The position numbers were made by a program, and so were the translations under genes. A stretch of 64,000 nt of DNA, taken from Pedobacter caeni (GTDB taxonomy: Bacteria; Bacteroidota; Bacteroidia; Sphingobacteriales; Sphingobacteriaceae). Location of the stretch: NCBI RefSeq assembly GCF_900129215.1, contig NZ_FQUQ01000002.1, positions 1,054,001 to 1,118,000 of the forward strand, read 5' to 3'. Positions 18,628 to 26,198 of the stretch are shown here, piece after piece; position 1 is the stretch's first letter; each line of letters opens with the position of its first letter. The notes below the pieces were generated by a model that was given only the letters and a program-made list of their open reading frames with translations, was not told the origin of the DNA and searched no databases.

Positions 18628-19491
18628 TTAGATGGACAAATCAGCCATAATGGAAATTCCTGTTTTCTCACGGAAGACCTGAGGAGAGATTTTTGTCATC
18701 TTTTTAAAGAAACGGCTGAAATAATATTCATCTTTAAAATTTAAGGAATAGGCGATCTCCTTAATGCTTTGCCGGCTCAGGTGAAGCTTTTTCTTCGCTT
18801 CTAAAATCACCCTTTCCTGAATCAAATGTGATGGCGATTTACCAAAATAACGGGTACAGCGTTTGGTAAAAGCATTTGGACTCAAGCCGAGTAGTGCCGC
18901 ATAGTCAGCAGGTTTACGCATCTGCAGGAAATTGGCTTCCAATGCAATTTTGAAGTCTTCCAGCAAAGATTCCTTTTTAGGTAAAGTAGCAGGGAAAGAG
19001 CTGAGTTTAATCTGGCTGGCCTTGGCCAGAAACAATTGCAAATAGGCAGTAAGAACAGCTTCATTGGGAGTCTGCCTGCAAAGCTCTTCATGGAGTTGCC
19101 CCAATAATCCTGAAAATGAAAGTGCTTCTTCGGGCAGCAGGGTAATGGAAGGTTCCAGAAAGATATTGTTGAACAGCAGACCATTACAGGCCACTTCTGC
19201 CTTATGGTATTCTATGCAATAAAAATCACCATGAAACTGTAGCATCGTTACTGCCGACAAAGGTTGGTCCTTAAAATAAATGGTCTGATAGGGAGTTGCA
19301 AAAAAGATAACCGGCCCTTCAAAAGAAAAGTTCCCAAAGTCTGCCTGAAAAGAACCTTTACCCCCTGCAATAAAGAGAATTGTATAACGGGAGTACTGAA
19401 CAGGCTGACTCAAATCCCCCGGAACTATGTTTTGAAGAGAGAACAAACAATCTCCGGAGGTAGAAAGAACTTTTTTTGCGGCTGATTTCAA
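18628..19491 (-). CDS. AraC family transcriptional regulator
   Basis: 287 aa. An N-terminal cupin-like sensor region (residues 1-130, with FIAGGKGSFQADFGNFSFEG) is followed by a C-terminal double helix-turn-helix at about 185-280; the second HTH reads SIKEIAYSLNFKDEYYFSRFFKK and ends KISPQVFREKTG. The only upstream start for the frame is a TTG at 19491, since no ATG is available before the conserved sensor region. It precedes the DUF417 gene in the same direction and probably controls it, comparable with RclR and RclC. The gene is divergent from the Crp/Fnr gene at 19567. Confidence 0.88.
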   Translation of the reverse strand: MKSAAKKVLSTSGDCLFSLQNIVPGDLSQPVQYSRYTILFIAGGKGSFQADFGNFSFEGPVIFFATPYQTIYFKDQPLSAVTMLQFHGDFYCIEYHKAEVACNGLLFNNIFLEPSITLLPEEALSFSGLLGQLHEELCRQTPNEAVLTAYLQLFLAKASQIKLSSFPATLPKKESLLEDFKIALEANFLQMRKPADYAALLGLSPNAFTKRCTRYFGKSPSHLIQERVILEAKKKLHLSRQSIKEIAYSLNFKDEYYFSRFFKKMTKISPQVFREKTGISIMADLSI

Positions 19492-19566
19492 ATTTGAATG
19501 GTTTTAAACCAAATTTAGAATTTATCATACATTTAAGGCCGGAAAGGTTGAAAAATATAAGAAAAC

Positions 19567-20214
19567 ATGACTCAGAAGCGCATTAATGATTACATCAATG
19601 AATTATTTCCTCAGTTTGAACCCGCATTAAAAGAGAAATTAATCGCGTCCGTAATCGGGAAAAGCTTTGAAGCCGGGGAGCTGATGATGCAAAAAGGTCA
19701 GTATTTCAGGTCTACGGTATTGATCGTAAAAGGACGGGTAAAACTCTATCGGGAAGGAACAGATGGGAATGAATTTTTTATGTATTACCTCCAACCCGGA
19801 GATGCCTGTGCACTTTCCATGATCTGTGCTGCAAAACAGGAATCCAGTAAGATCATGGGGAAGGCAATTGACGACAGTGCCATTTTAATGGTGCCCATTG
19901 CGCTGATGGATGAATTAATGAAGTTATATCCCAGCTGGTATTATTTTGTAATGGAAACTTATAGATCGAGATTTGAAGAGCTTTTGCTCGTGATCGATAG
20001 CATTGCCTTTCAGGGGCTGGATGAACGTCTGGGATTTTACCTTAAAAAACAAGGAGAGCAATTGAAAAGAAATGAGCTGAATTTAACACATCAGGAAATA
20101 GCTGCCGACCTGAATTCCTCGAGAGAGGTGATCTCCAGATTGCTTAAGAAGATGGAACAAAGAGGAGAAATCCGCCTGTATAGAAACTATATAGAATTAT
20201 TAAATGGCCGGTGA
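19567..20214 (+). CDS. Crp/Fnr family transcriptional regulator of the sulfur module
   Basis: 215 aa. A cyclic-nucleotide-binding-like beta-barrel spans residues 25-115, a long dimerisation helix 125-150, and a winged HTH 170-205 (LTHQEIAADLNSSREVISRLLKKMEQRG). The barrel lacks the Arg-based phosphate-binding cassette that defines cAMP binding, and there is no N-terminal FNR cysteine cluster. Two cysteines, Cys81 and Cys87, lie in GDACALSMIC. The gene heads a run of sulfide/persulfide genes, and CRP-like palindromes stand before both transcription units of that run, so it is probably their activator. The signal is unknown; a reactive sulfur species is the natural guess. Confidence 0.9.
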   Translation: MTQKRINDYINELFPQFEPALKEKLIASVIGKSFEAGELMMQKGQYFRSTVLIVKGRVKLYREGTDGNEFFMYYLQPGDACALSMICAAKQESSKIMGKAIDDSAILMVPIALMDELMKLYPSWYYFVMETYRSRFEELLLVIDSIAFQGLDERLGFYLKKQGEQLKRNELNLTHQEIAADLNSSREVISRLLKKMEQRGEIRLYRNYIELLNGR

Positions 20215-20226
20215 CAAAAGTCACCG
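20209..20226. promoter_or_regulatory. CRP-like operator before the TauE/YeeE operon
   Basis: CGGTGAC-AAAA-GTCACCG is a perfect 7-bp inverted repeat. Read as a CRP-type site it is GTGA-N6-TCAC (20211-20224, centre 20217.5). It overlaps the stop codon of the Crp/Fnr gene and is 29.5 bp upstream of the promoter box at 20247. Confidence 0.75.
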
Positions 20227-20246
20227 TTTCTCATCCTAAGAATCTA

Positions 20247-20254
20247 CATCTTTG
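20247..20254 (+). promoter_or_regulatory. Putative -7 box (CATCTTTG) of the TauE/YeeE operon
   Basis: CATCTTTG has one mismatch from TAnnTTTG, in the first base, the same deviation as at 22102. The ATG of the exporter gene is 24 bases further on. Confidence 0.55.
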
Positions 20255-20277
20255 TCCTAAGCTTATTATTTTAATTT

Positions 20278-21069
20278 ATGGAAGTTATTGCATACCTGGC
20301 CTCAGCGCTGATTGGTATATCATTGGGATTAGTTGGAGGGGGAGGATCAATCCTGACCGTTCCGGTTCTGGTGTATCTTTTTGGAATTCCACCGCTGTTG
20401 TCTACTTCCTATTCCCTGTTTGTGGTGGGCTGTACAAGCCTGGTTGGTGCCTGGCAAAACTATAAAAATGATCAGGTTCAGTTGAAAACGGCCTTTATGT
20501 TCGGAGCAAGTTCGATCAGCACAGTATGGCTGACCCGCAAATTTCTCATCCCTGCAATCCCTGAACACATCGCCACCTTTGACCATTTTGAACTCACAGA
20601 GAGAATGCTGATGATGGTTCTTTTTGCCATCCTGATGCTGGTCGCTGCCATTGCAATGATCAGAAATGGAAGAGAGGAGGAGCCGGTAAGGAATCGGGAA
20701 CTGAAAATATTTTTACCAAAATTACTGCTTTATGGTGTAGGTATAGGCTTAACAACGGGTTTGTTAGGCGCTGGCGGAGGATTCTTACTGATCCCAACCT
20801 TAGTGGTTTTAGTAGGATTACCAATGAAAGAAGCCATCGGAACCTCACTTTTTATCATCGCCCTCAATTCTTTAATCGGTTTTTCAGGAGATCTTGGACA
20901 TTTTGAAATCGACTGGCTATTTTTACTTAAAATTACAGCAATCGCTGTTGCCGGAGTATTTATCGGAGGTAAAATGAGTGCAAAGGTGGATAGTAAAAAA
21001 TTAAAAACCGGCTTTGGATGGTTTGTATTACTCATGGGGATCTATATCCTCTTAAAAGAAATTCTTTAA
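20278..21069 (+). CDS. TauE/SafE family sulfite/sulfonate exporter
   Basis: 263 aa integral membrane protein with about 7-8 hydrophobic segments. The duplicated family motif occurs as SLGLVGGGGSILTVPVLVY near residues 15-35 and TTGLLGAGGGFLLIPTLVV near 160-180. TauE/SafE proteins move sulfur-containing organic or inorganic anions across the inner membrane; in persulfide-detoxification operons they are taken to export sulfite or thiosulfate. It is the first gene behind the Crp-type operator and is followed 4 bases later by the first YeeE-like gene, so the three transporters probably form one mRNA. Confidence 0.9.
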   Translation: MEVIAYLASALIGISLGLVGGGGSILTVPVLVYLFGIPPLLSTSYSLFVVGCTSLVGAWQNYKNDQVQLKTAFMFGASSISTVWLTRKFLIPAIPEHIATFDHFELTERMLMMVLFAILMLVAAIAMIRNGREEEPVRNRELKIFLPKLLLYGVGIGLTTGLLGAGGGFLLIPTLVVLVGLPMKEAIGTSLFIIALNSLIGFSGDLGHFEIDWLFLLKITAIAVAGVFIGGKMSAKVDSKKLKTGFGWFVLLMGIYILLKEIL

Positions 21070-21073
21070 CATT

Positions 21074-21631
21074 ATGATGGACTTTATCAGACAACCCTGG
21101 CCATGGTATTTCTCTGGCACAATGATCGTACTGATCATGCTCATACTGATCTTCTGGGGCAAATCCTTTGGATTCTCGTCCAATCTGAGAACGATTTGCA
21201 GCATGGCAGGAGCAGGTAAAAAAGTTAAATTCTTTGATTTCGACTGGAAAGCACAGCGCTGGAATCTATTGTTTTTACTGGGCTCCATCATTGGAGGCTG
21301 GATCTCTGCGCAGTTCCTGAGCAATCCACAGGGCATGGAATTATCGGAAGCGACGGTCAATGACCTGAGGGGGCTTGGTATTCATTTTAAAGGAGCACTC
21401 AATCCGGAAGAGCTGTTCTCGCTGGAAGCATTGGCTGATTTTAAAGTATGGTGCCTGTTATTATCTGGCGGACTCCTGGTTGGCTTTGGTTCCAGATATG
21501 CAGGTGGATGCACTTCCGGACATGCAATTTCTGGTTTGTCTAACCTGCAGTTTCCCTCCCTGCTGGCAGTAATCGGCTTTTTTATTGGCGGCTTATTGAT
21601 GACCTGGCTGATCCTTCCCCTTATCTTATAA
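21074..21631 (+). CDS. YeeE/YedE family sulfur transporter, first half
   Basis: 185 aa, inner-membrane, about 4-5 hydrophobic segments. The family signature with the conserved cysteine is GFGSRYAGGCTSGHAISGLS near residues 138-155. Full-length YeeE/YedE (about 350-400 aa), which takes up thiosulfate in the TsuA type, contains two such halves; here each half is a separate gene, this one followed by a partner 13 bases downstream. Half-size YeeE pairs are the usual arrangement in Bacteroidota. The direction of transport in this operon is not known. Confidence 0.88.
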   Translation: MMDFIRQPWPWYFSGTMIVLIMLILIFWGKSFGFSSNLRTICSMAGAGKKVKFFDFDWKAQRWNLLFLLGSIIGGWISAQFLSNPQGMELSEATVNDLRGLGIHFKGALNPEELFSLEALADFKVWCLLLSGGLLVGFGSRYAGGCTSGHAISGLSNLQFPSLLAVIGFFIGGLLMTWLILPLIL

Positions 21632-21644
21632 AACGCTGAAAAAT

Positions 21645-22058
21645 ATGAAATCTCTAAAATATATACTTGCCGGAATCCTTTTCGGCATCATCATGACCAA
21701 ATCTGAAGCAGTATCCTGGTTCAGGATCTATGAGATGTTTCGCTTCCAGTCTTTTCAGATGTATGGAATTATCGGAACAGCTGTTGTCCTTGGCATAATT
21801 GCTGTTTTCCTGATTAAAAAAATGCAATGGAAAGATGTGGCTCATCATCCCATCCTGTTTAAGGATAAAGAACCTCCTTATGCCAGGTACCTCATCGGAG
21901 GGACCATATTTGGGCTGGGTTGGGCACTAACGGGCGCATGTCCGGGACCCATGTTTGTTAACCTTGGTTACGGTTACCTGACCATGGCCATCGTGATTAT
22001 TGGTGCTTTACTGGGAACTTTTCTTTACGGCCTGATTAAAGATAAATTGCCTCATTGA
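21645..22058 (+). CDS. YeeE/YedE family sulfur transporter, second half (DUF6691-type)
   Basis: 137 aa, four membrane segments (about 7-22, 35-55, 80-100, 108-130). The conserved cysteine loop is GLGWALTGACPGPMFVNLGYG near residues 87-107, which corresponds to the second half-signature of YeeE/YedE. It forms a pair with the gene at 21074, presumably a heterodimeric channel. The reading frame ends just before the second Crp-like operator (22066-22079) that serves the next gene. Confidence 0.88.
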   Translation: MKSLKYILAGILFGIIMTKSEAVSWFRIYEMFRFQSFQMYGIIGTAVVLGIIAVFLIKKMQWKDVAHHPILFKDKEPPYARYLIGGTIFGLGWALTGACPGPMFVNLGYGYLTMAIVIIGALLGTFLYGLIKDKLPH

Positions 22059-22065
22059 GTTAAGT

Positions 22066-22079
22066 GTGACTTCTATCAC
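22066..22079. promoter_or_regulatory. CRP-like operator before the persulfide dioxygenase gene
   Basis: GTGA-CTTCTA-TCAC (TGTGA...TCACT with flanks), centre 22072.5, is the same half-site pair and spacing as the site at 20211-20224. It lies 29.5 bp upstream of the CAGATTTG box at 22102. Confidence 0.75.
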
Positions 22080-22101
22080 TAAATAAACAATTGATAATGC
22101 A

Positions 22102-22109
22102 CAGATTTG
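22102..22109 (+). promoter_or_regulatory. Putative -7 box (CAGATTTG) of the persulfide dioxygenase gene
   Basis: One mismatch (first base C for T) from TAnnTTTG, 35 bases before the ATG at 22145. It has the same deviation and distance to the operator as at 20247. Confidence 0.55.
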
Positions 22110-22144
22110 CATAGACAAAGGGTTTTACGTTAAAAAGAATAAAG

Positions 22145-23494
22145 ATGATTATAGAACAATTTAAAGATGAATTTTTAGCCCATTATAGCTATGCCGTAGT
22201 TAGTGAATGTGAACAGGAAATCATATTGATCGATCCTTCCCGCAATCCGGAGCCTTATTATGAATTCGCAAAGAAGTTTGAAGCCAAAATTATTGGGGTC
22301 ATAGAAACTCATCCCCATGCTGATTTTGTAAGTAGTCACCTGGAAATTCACCAGACTACGGGTGCCACAATTTATGCACATAGTTTAACTGGTGTATCTT
22401 ATCCTTTTAGCCCCTTTGATGAAGGAGATGAAATCAGTTTCGGTAAAATTAAACTAAAAAGCCTGCACACTCCCGGACATTCTCCGGACAGCATCTCTAT
22501 CGTATTACATCATGATGGAAGAGATAAAGCTGTATTTACAGGAGATACGCTGTTTATCGGAGATTGTGGAAGGCCAGACCTGAGAGAATCCGTAGGAAAC
22601 CTGCAGGCTAAAAGAGAAGACCTTGCCCAGAAGATGTACCATTCGTTAAGGGATAAACTAATGAAGCTCGCGGATGAGGTAATCGTATATCCGGCTCATG
22701 GTTCGGGAACATTATGCGGTAAAGCATTGAGCACGGCGAACTCCAGCACTATTGGAGCAGAGAAAATAAGCAACTGGTCTTTACAGGAAATGACCATCGA
22801 AGACTTTGTAAAAGAACTGACAACAGATCAGCCTTTCATCCCTAAATATTTTGGCTTTGATGTTGACCTCAACCGAAAAGGAGCCAGCGAGTTTAGTACA
22901 GGGATAGACAAAGTGAATGTTTTGGTCAAACCTGAACAGTTGAATGCTGATATTTTAGTGGTTGATGCCCGCCCTGAAAATCTTTTTAAAGAAGGATATC
23001 TGCCGGGAGCAATCAACATTGTCTATGGAAAGAAGTTTGAAACCTGGTTGGGAAGTATTGTTAAACCTGGAGAACAGTTTTACCTGACAGCAGCCAATGA
23101 GGAACAATTACAGGAACTCATCAGCAGGACGGCAAGTATAGGATATGAAACTTTTATCGAATCGGCATTTGTAACAGAATCCGGGGATGTTATTATGCCG
23201 GTAATGCCGCTGGAATATTTCATCACCAATCCTGATGAATTCACTATAATTGATGTCAGAAATGAGAATGAAGCGAAAAAGAAAAGCATCTTCAAAGAAT
23301 CTCTGAATATTCCCCTTGGAGAACTAAGGGAGCGCATCAAAGAAATTCCTGCCGAAAAACCCATTGTGGTACATTGTGCTGGAGGGAGCAGGAGTGCCGC
23401 AGGAAGCAGCATTATTGCCGCTGAATTTGGTGCGAAGATTCCGGTGTACGATTTAGGAGGAGCAGTCCGGGATTTTAATTCAACGGAAAAATAG
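22145..23494 (+). CDS. Persulfide dioxygenase-rhodanese fusion, CstB-like
   Basis: 449 aa, cytoplasmic. Domain order: an MBL-fold persulfide dioxygenase (about 1-240), a middle rhodanese-homology domain (about 258-350) and a C-terminal rhodanese (about 360-449). The iron site is visible as His56, His58, Asp60 (THPHADF), His in TPGHSPDS, Asp in TGDTLFIGDCGRPD and His in YPAHGSG. The middle domain has no active-site Cys, whereas the last has Cys411 in VVHCAGGSRS. The same architecture is described for CstB of Staphylococcus, which oxidises persulfides to sulfite and thiosulfate. It is a separate unit behind its own CRP-like operator, next to the sulfur transporters that could remove the products. 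Confidence 0.9.
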   Translation: MIIEQFKDEFLAHYSYAVVSECEQEIILIDPSRNPEPYYEFAKKFEAKIIGVIETHPHADFVSSHLEIHQTTGATIYAHSLTGVSYPFSPFDEGDEISFGKIKLKSLHTPGHSPDSISIVLHHDGRDKAVFTGDTLFIGDCGRPDLRESVGNLQAKREDLAQKMYHSLRDKLMKLADEVIVYPAHGSGTLCGKALSTANSSTIGAEKISNWSLQEMTIEDFVKELTTDQPFIPKYFGFDVDLNRKGASEFSTGIDKVNVLVKPEQLNADILVVDARPENLFKEGYLPGAINIVYGKKFETWLGSIVKPGEQFYLTAANEEQLQELISRTASIGYETFIESAFVTESGDVIMPVMPLEYFITNPDEFTIIDVRNENEAKKKSIFKESLNIPLGELRERIKEIPAEKPIVVHCAGGSRSAAGSSIIAAEFGAKIPVYDLGGAVRDFNSTEK

Positions 23495-23518
23495 GTTTAA
23501 AAGAATTTAGATGATACC

Positions 23519-24025
23519 ATGGCAGTTCCCAATCATAAAGAAGAGCTTTTAACCGCAATCCGGACGACCTATCAAAAGTTAAAGGGAGAATTAGAAAATA
23601 TTTCGGAAGAACAAGCTCAGAGAGCAGAACTGGAAGGACATGCAAAAGGGACTAAAATGACAGTAGTAAATCTACTGTCATACCTTTGTGGATGGGCAGA
23701 GCTGGTCTTGAAATGGGAAGAAAGAAAAAGGGAAGGCCTGCCTGTTGACTTTCCTGAAAGTGGCTATAAATGGAATGAACTGGGGAAACTGGCCCAAAAA
23801 TTCTATGCCGACTATGAAGGACACAGCCTGGAAAATATAAGTGTTAAACTCGACCTTGCCGTACAAAGAATGCTATCCATGATTGCGGAAAAAAGCAATG
23901 ATGAACTCTACAGTGAAGCCTGGTATGAGAAATGGACCTTAGGACGGATGATTCAGTTTAATACCTCTTCACCGTATGTAAATGCCAGAGGACGCATCCG
24001 CAAATGGAAAAAGGAATTAAGGTAA
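23519..24025 (+). CDS. ClbS/DfsB family four-helix protein (DUF1706)
   Basis: 168 aa, soluble and helical, start ATG, 24 bases behind the CstB-like gene and possibly in its transcript. The sequence shows the typical N-terminal SKKELLxAI-like stretch (HKEELLTAIRTTYQKLKGEL), a central VNLLSYLCGWAELVLKW segment and the conserved C-terminal PYVNARGRIRKWKK. ClbS is a cyclopropane hydrolase that protects against colibactin, but most DUF1706 members have no known substrate, and no genotoxin genes are present here. It is a DinB-like fold by family knowledge. Confidence 0.85.
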   Translation: MAVPNHKEELLTAIRTTYQKLKGELENISEEQAQRAELEGHAKGTKMTVVNLLSYLCGWAELVLKWEERKREGLPVDFPESGYKWNELGKLAQKFYADYEGHSLENISVKLDLAVQRMLSMIAEKSNDELYSEAWYEKWTLGRMIQFNTSSPYVNARGRIRKWKKELR

Positions 24026-24116
24026 TGTGATTATTTGTCAGTTGGTTGCGCTTGTCTTAACAATTTGATTACACGGGCTTCTTAAAGCTTTTACAGAAAA
24101 TTTAGTTAATATTGAG

Positions 24117-24146
24117 CAGAATCTTCAAAAAAGGGGGTTGATTCTG
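24117..24146 (+). promoter_or_regulatory. Hairpin before the ECF sigma factor start
   Basis: CAGAATC at 24117-24123 pairs with GATTCTG at 24140-24146, 4 bases before the ATG at 24151. It could affect translation of the sigma factor or be an operator; nothing else supports a choice. Confidence 0.35.
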
Positions 24147-24150
24147 AAGT

Positions 24151-24729
24151 ATGACCTTGTACACGACTTTAGCCGATCATGATTTAGTTGCATTTCTTAA
24201 AGATGGTGACAAAACTGCTTTTACCGAAATTTACAATCGATACAAGGGCTTATTATATATTCACGCCTTTAACAGGCTGAGGAATCAACAGGAAGCGGAT
24301 GATGTTGTTCATGAGCTTTTTACTACACTCTGGACAAAAAGAGAAGACATGTTCCTAAAAACACACCTCTCAGGATACCTCTATCAGGCGATAAGAAACC
24401 GGATTATTGATGTGATCTCTCATAAAAAGGTAGAATCTGCTTATATGGTTTCGCTGCAGCATTTTATTGACAAAAGTGAAGCCGTAACAGATCACCTGGT
24501 GAGAGAAAATGAACTGGCTGCCCTGATTGAAAAAGAAATCAGCGCATTGCCTCCTAAGATGAGAGAAGTCTTTGAACTGAGCCGGAAAGCGAACCTATCG
24601 CACCGGGAGATCGCGGCTAAATTGGATTTGTCTGAAATGACGGTAAAAAAGCACGTGAACAATGCCCTGAAGATCCTCAGAGGTAAGTTTGGTTTACTCA
24701 CTGTTTTACTGTATATCAGTCATCATTAA
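24151..24729 (+). CDS. ECF RNA polymerase sigma factor (SusCD-associated)
   Basis: 192 aa. Region 2 is at residues 12-80 (DLVAFLKDGDKTAFTEIYNRYKGLL, EADDVVHELFTTLWTKR) and region 4 at 125-180 (LPPKMREVFELSRKANLSHREIAAKLDLSEMTVKKHVNNAL). It belongs to the Bacteroidota group of ECF sigma factors that pair with a FecR-type anti-sigma factor and a TonB receptor with an STN domain. That whole set follows here: FecR at 24799, SusC at 26199. Substrate binding to the receptor is expected to release the sigma factor and switch on the susCD operon. Confidence 0.93.
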   Translation: MTLYTTLADHDLVAFLKDGDKTAFTEIYNRYKGLLYIHAFNRLRNQQEADDVVHELFTTLWTKREDMFLKTHLSGYLYQAIRNRIIDVISHKKVESAYMVSLQHFIDKSEAVTDHLVRENELAALIEKEISALPPKMREVFELSRKANLSHREIAAKLDLSEMTVKKHVNNALKILRGKFGLLTVLLYISHH

Positions 24730-24798
24730 TTATTTTCATTTTCTTTTACGCCTAAGCTCAGAGTTAACCGTCTATAGGTTAATTAGCGGATAAAGCGC

Positions 24799-25947
24799 AT
24801 GGAGGCAAAAGAATTACTGGAAAAATACAGAGCGGGAAAATGTACAGATGCAGAAAAGGCAATTGTAGAAACATGGTACCTGGAATTTGAAGAAGAGGGA
24901 GGCGATCTGCTGACCAATACTCAACTGGAAGCCGCAACCGACCGCATCTGGAATAGGCTTCCTATTCATGAGGCAGAAGAAGCAATAGTGCCAAAACGCA
25001 GCTTATGGCCTGTCATCAGGATTGCTGCGGCAATTGTCCTGCTGGCATCCATGGCCTTATATTTCTTTAATACTTCCCGCTTTAATCCTCTGGAAAGACC
25101 CTTGTCCAAAGTAAACTCAGATCTGAAACCAGTGATACTTCCGGGTGGAAATAAGGCGACACTGACGCTGGCTGATGGCAAACAGATTACTCTTGATGAG
25201 GCTGGAAACGGAAAGCTTGCTGAGCAATCGGGCATCACGATCACCAAAACTAAAGATGGTGAACTGGTGTATACGGCTTCTTCCTCAACCGGAGCTGCTA
25301 AGACTGGAGCAATGAATATGATTTCGACCCCTAAAGGCGGACAATATCAGATCAACCTTCCTGACGGCACAAAGGTCTGGCTGAATGCAGCATCATCGCT
25401 GCGCTACCCAACCGCATTTACAGGAGAAGCACGCCAGGTAAGCTTAACGGGAGAGGGGTATTTTGAAGTCGCTAAATCAAACCCAAATATGCCTTTCGAA
25501 GTCCTGACCACCACACAAACTGTAGTGGTACTGGGGACTCATTTTAACATCAATTCTTATGATGATGAGCCAGGAACAAAGACAACGCTACTGGAAGGTG
25601 CAGTCAAAGTGATCAGTCCTGCCACATCGGTAAAGGAATTGATCCTGAAACCCGGACAGCAATCTGCACTTCATGGAGATCACCTGGACGTAAACAATGT
25701 AAATGAAGAGGAAGCGATCGCCTGGAAAAACGGTATGTTCCTGTTTAAAGATGCAGACCTTCAAACGGTCATGAGGTCTGTTTCCAGATGGTATGATGTA
25801 CAGGTGAATTACGAAGGAAACCTCCCTAAAAGACAGTTCTCAGGAGAGATTCACCGCAATATTAACCTGTCTGAAGTGCTGGATATCCTGAGCTTTTTTA
25901 AAGTGCATTTCAGGGTAGATGGAAAGACAATTACCGTCACAAAATAG
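24799..25947 (+). CDS. FecR family anti-sigma factor
   Basis: 382 aa inner-membrane protein. A cytoplasmic N-terminus (1-72, sigma-binding, with TDAEKAIVETWYLEFEEE) is followed by one membrane helix (about 73-90, IRIAAAIVLLASMALYFF), a periplasmic FecR domain (about 175-275, signature INLPDGTKVWLNAASSLRYPTAF) and a C-terminal DUF4974 domain (about 310-382). It transmits the signal from the STN domain of the SusC protein to the ECF sigma factor encoded 69 bases upstream. Confidence 0.93.
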   Translation: MEAKELLEKYRAGKCTDAEKAIVETWYLEFEEEGGDLLTNTQLEAATDRIWNRLPIHEAEEAIVPKRSLWPVIRIAAAIVLLASMALYFFNTSRFNPLERPLSKVNSDLKPVILPGGNKATLTLADGKQITLDEAGNGKLAEQSGITITKTKDGELVYTASSSTGAAKTGAMNMISTPKGGQYQINLPDGTKVWLNAASSLRYPTAFTGEARQVSLTGEGYFEVAKSNPNMPFEVLTTTQTVVVLGTHFNINSYDDEPGTKTTLLEGAVKVISPATSVKELILKPGQQSALHGDHLDVNNVNEEEAIAWKNGMFLFKDADLQTVMRSVSRWYDVQVNYEGNLPKRQFSGEIHRNINLSEVLDILSFFKVHFRVDGKTITVTK

Positions 25948-26084
25948 ACCAACTTATAAATACCAAACCATACTCACCAAACAAACAAAAGACATGAAAA
26001 CAAGACTACAAAAAGACTGACCCCAGGTCAGGGTAATTCAGAATTGATTCCGCTTCCTGAAAAGAAGCATCATCATAAAAAAAA

Positions 26085-26146
26085 CCGCAGAAGTGTTCGA
26101 GCACAACTGCGGAATATCTGAGTTAACCCTTCCCGGAAAATCCGGG
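26085..26146 (+). promoter_or_regulatory. Two hairpins in the leader of the susC gene
   Basis: CCGCAG/CTGCGG (26085-26090 with 26107-26112, with an inner GTG/CAC pair) and CCCGGA/TCCGGG (26132-26137 with 26141-26146). A nine-codon frame (MKTRLQKD) opens at 25994. The arrangement looks like a structured leader between fecR and susC, but no riboswitch class is recognised. Confidence 0.45.
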
Positions 26147-26198
26147 ACAAAACAATTTTGCGAACTATTTACTGTATTAACCCAAACATTACAAAAGT

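Noticed and set aside
20231..20260. Direct repeat TCCTAAG in the exporter promoter region
   Set aside because: Seven bases repeated once in AT-rich DNA and absent from the second sulfur promoter.
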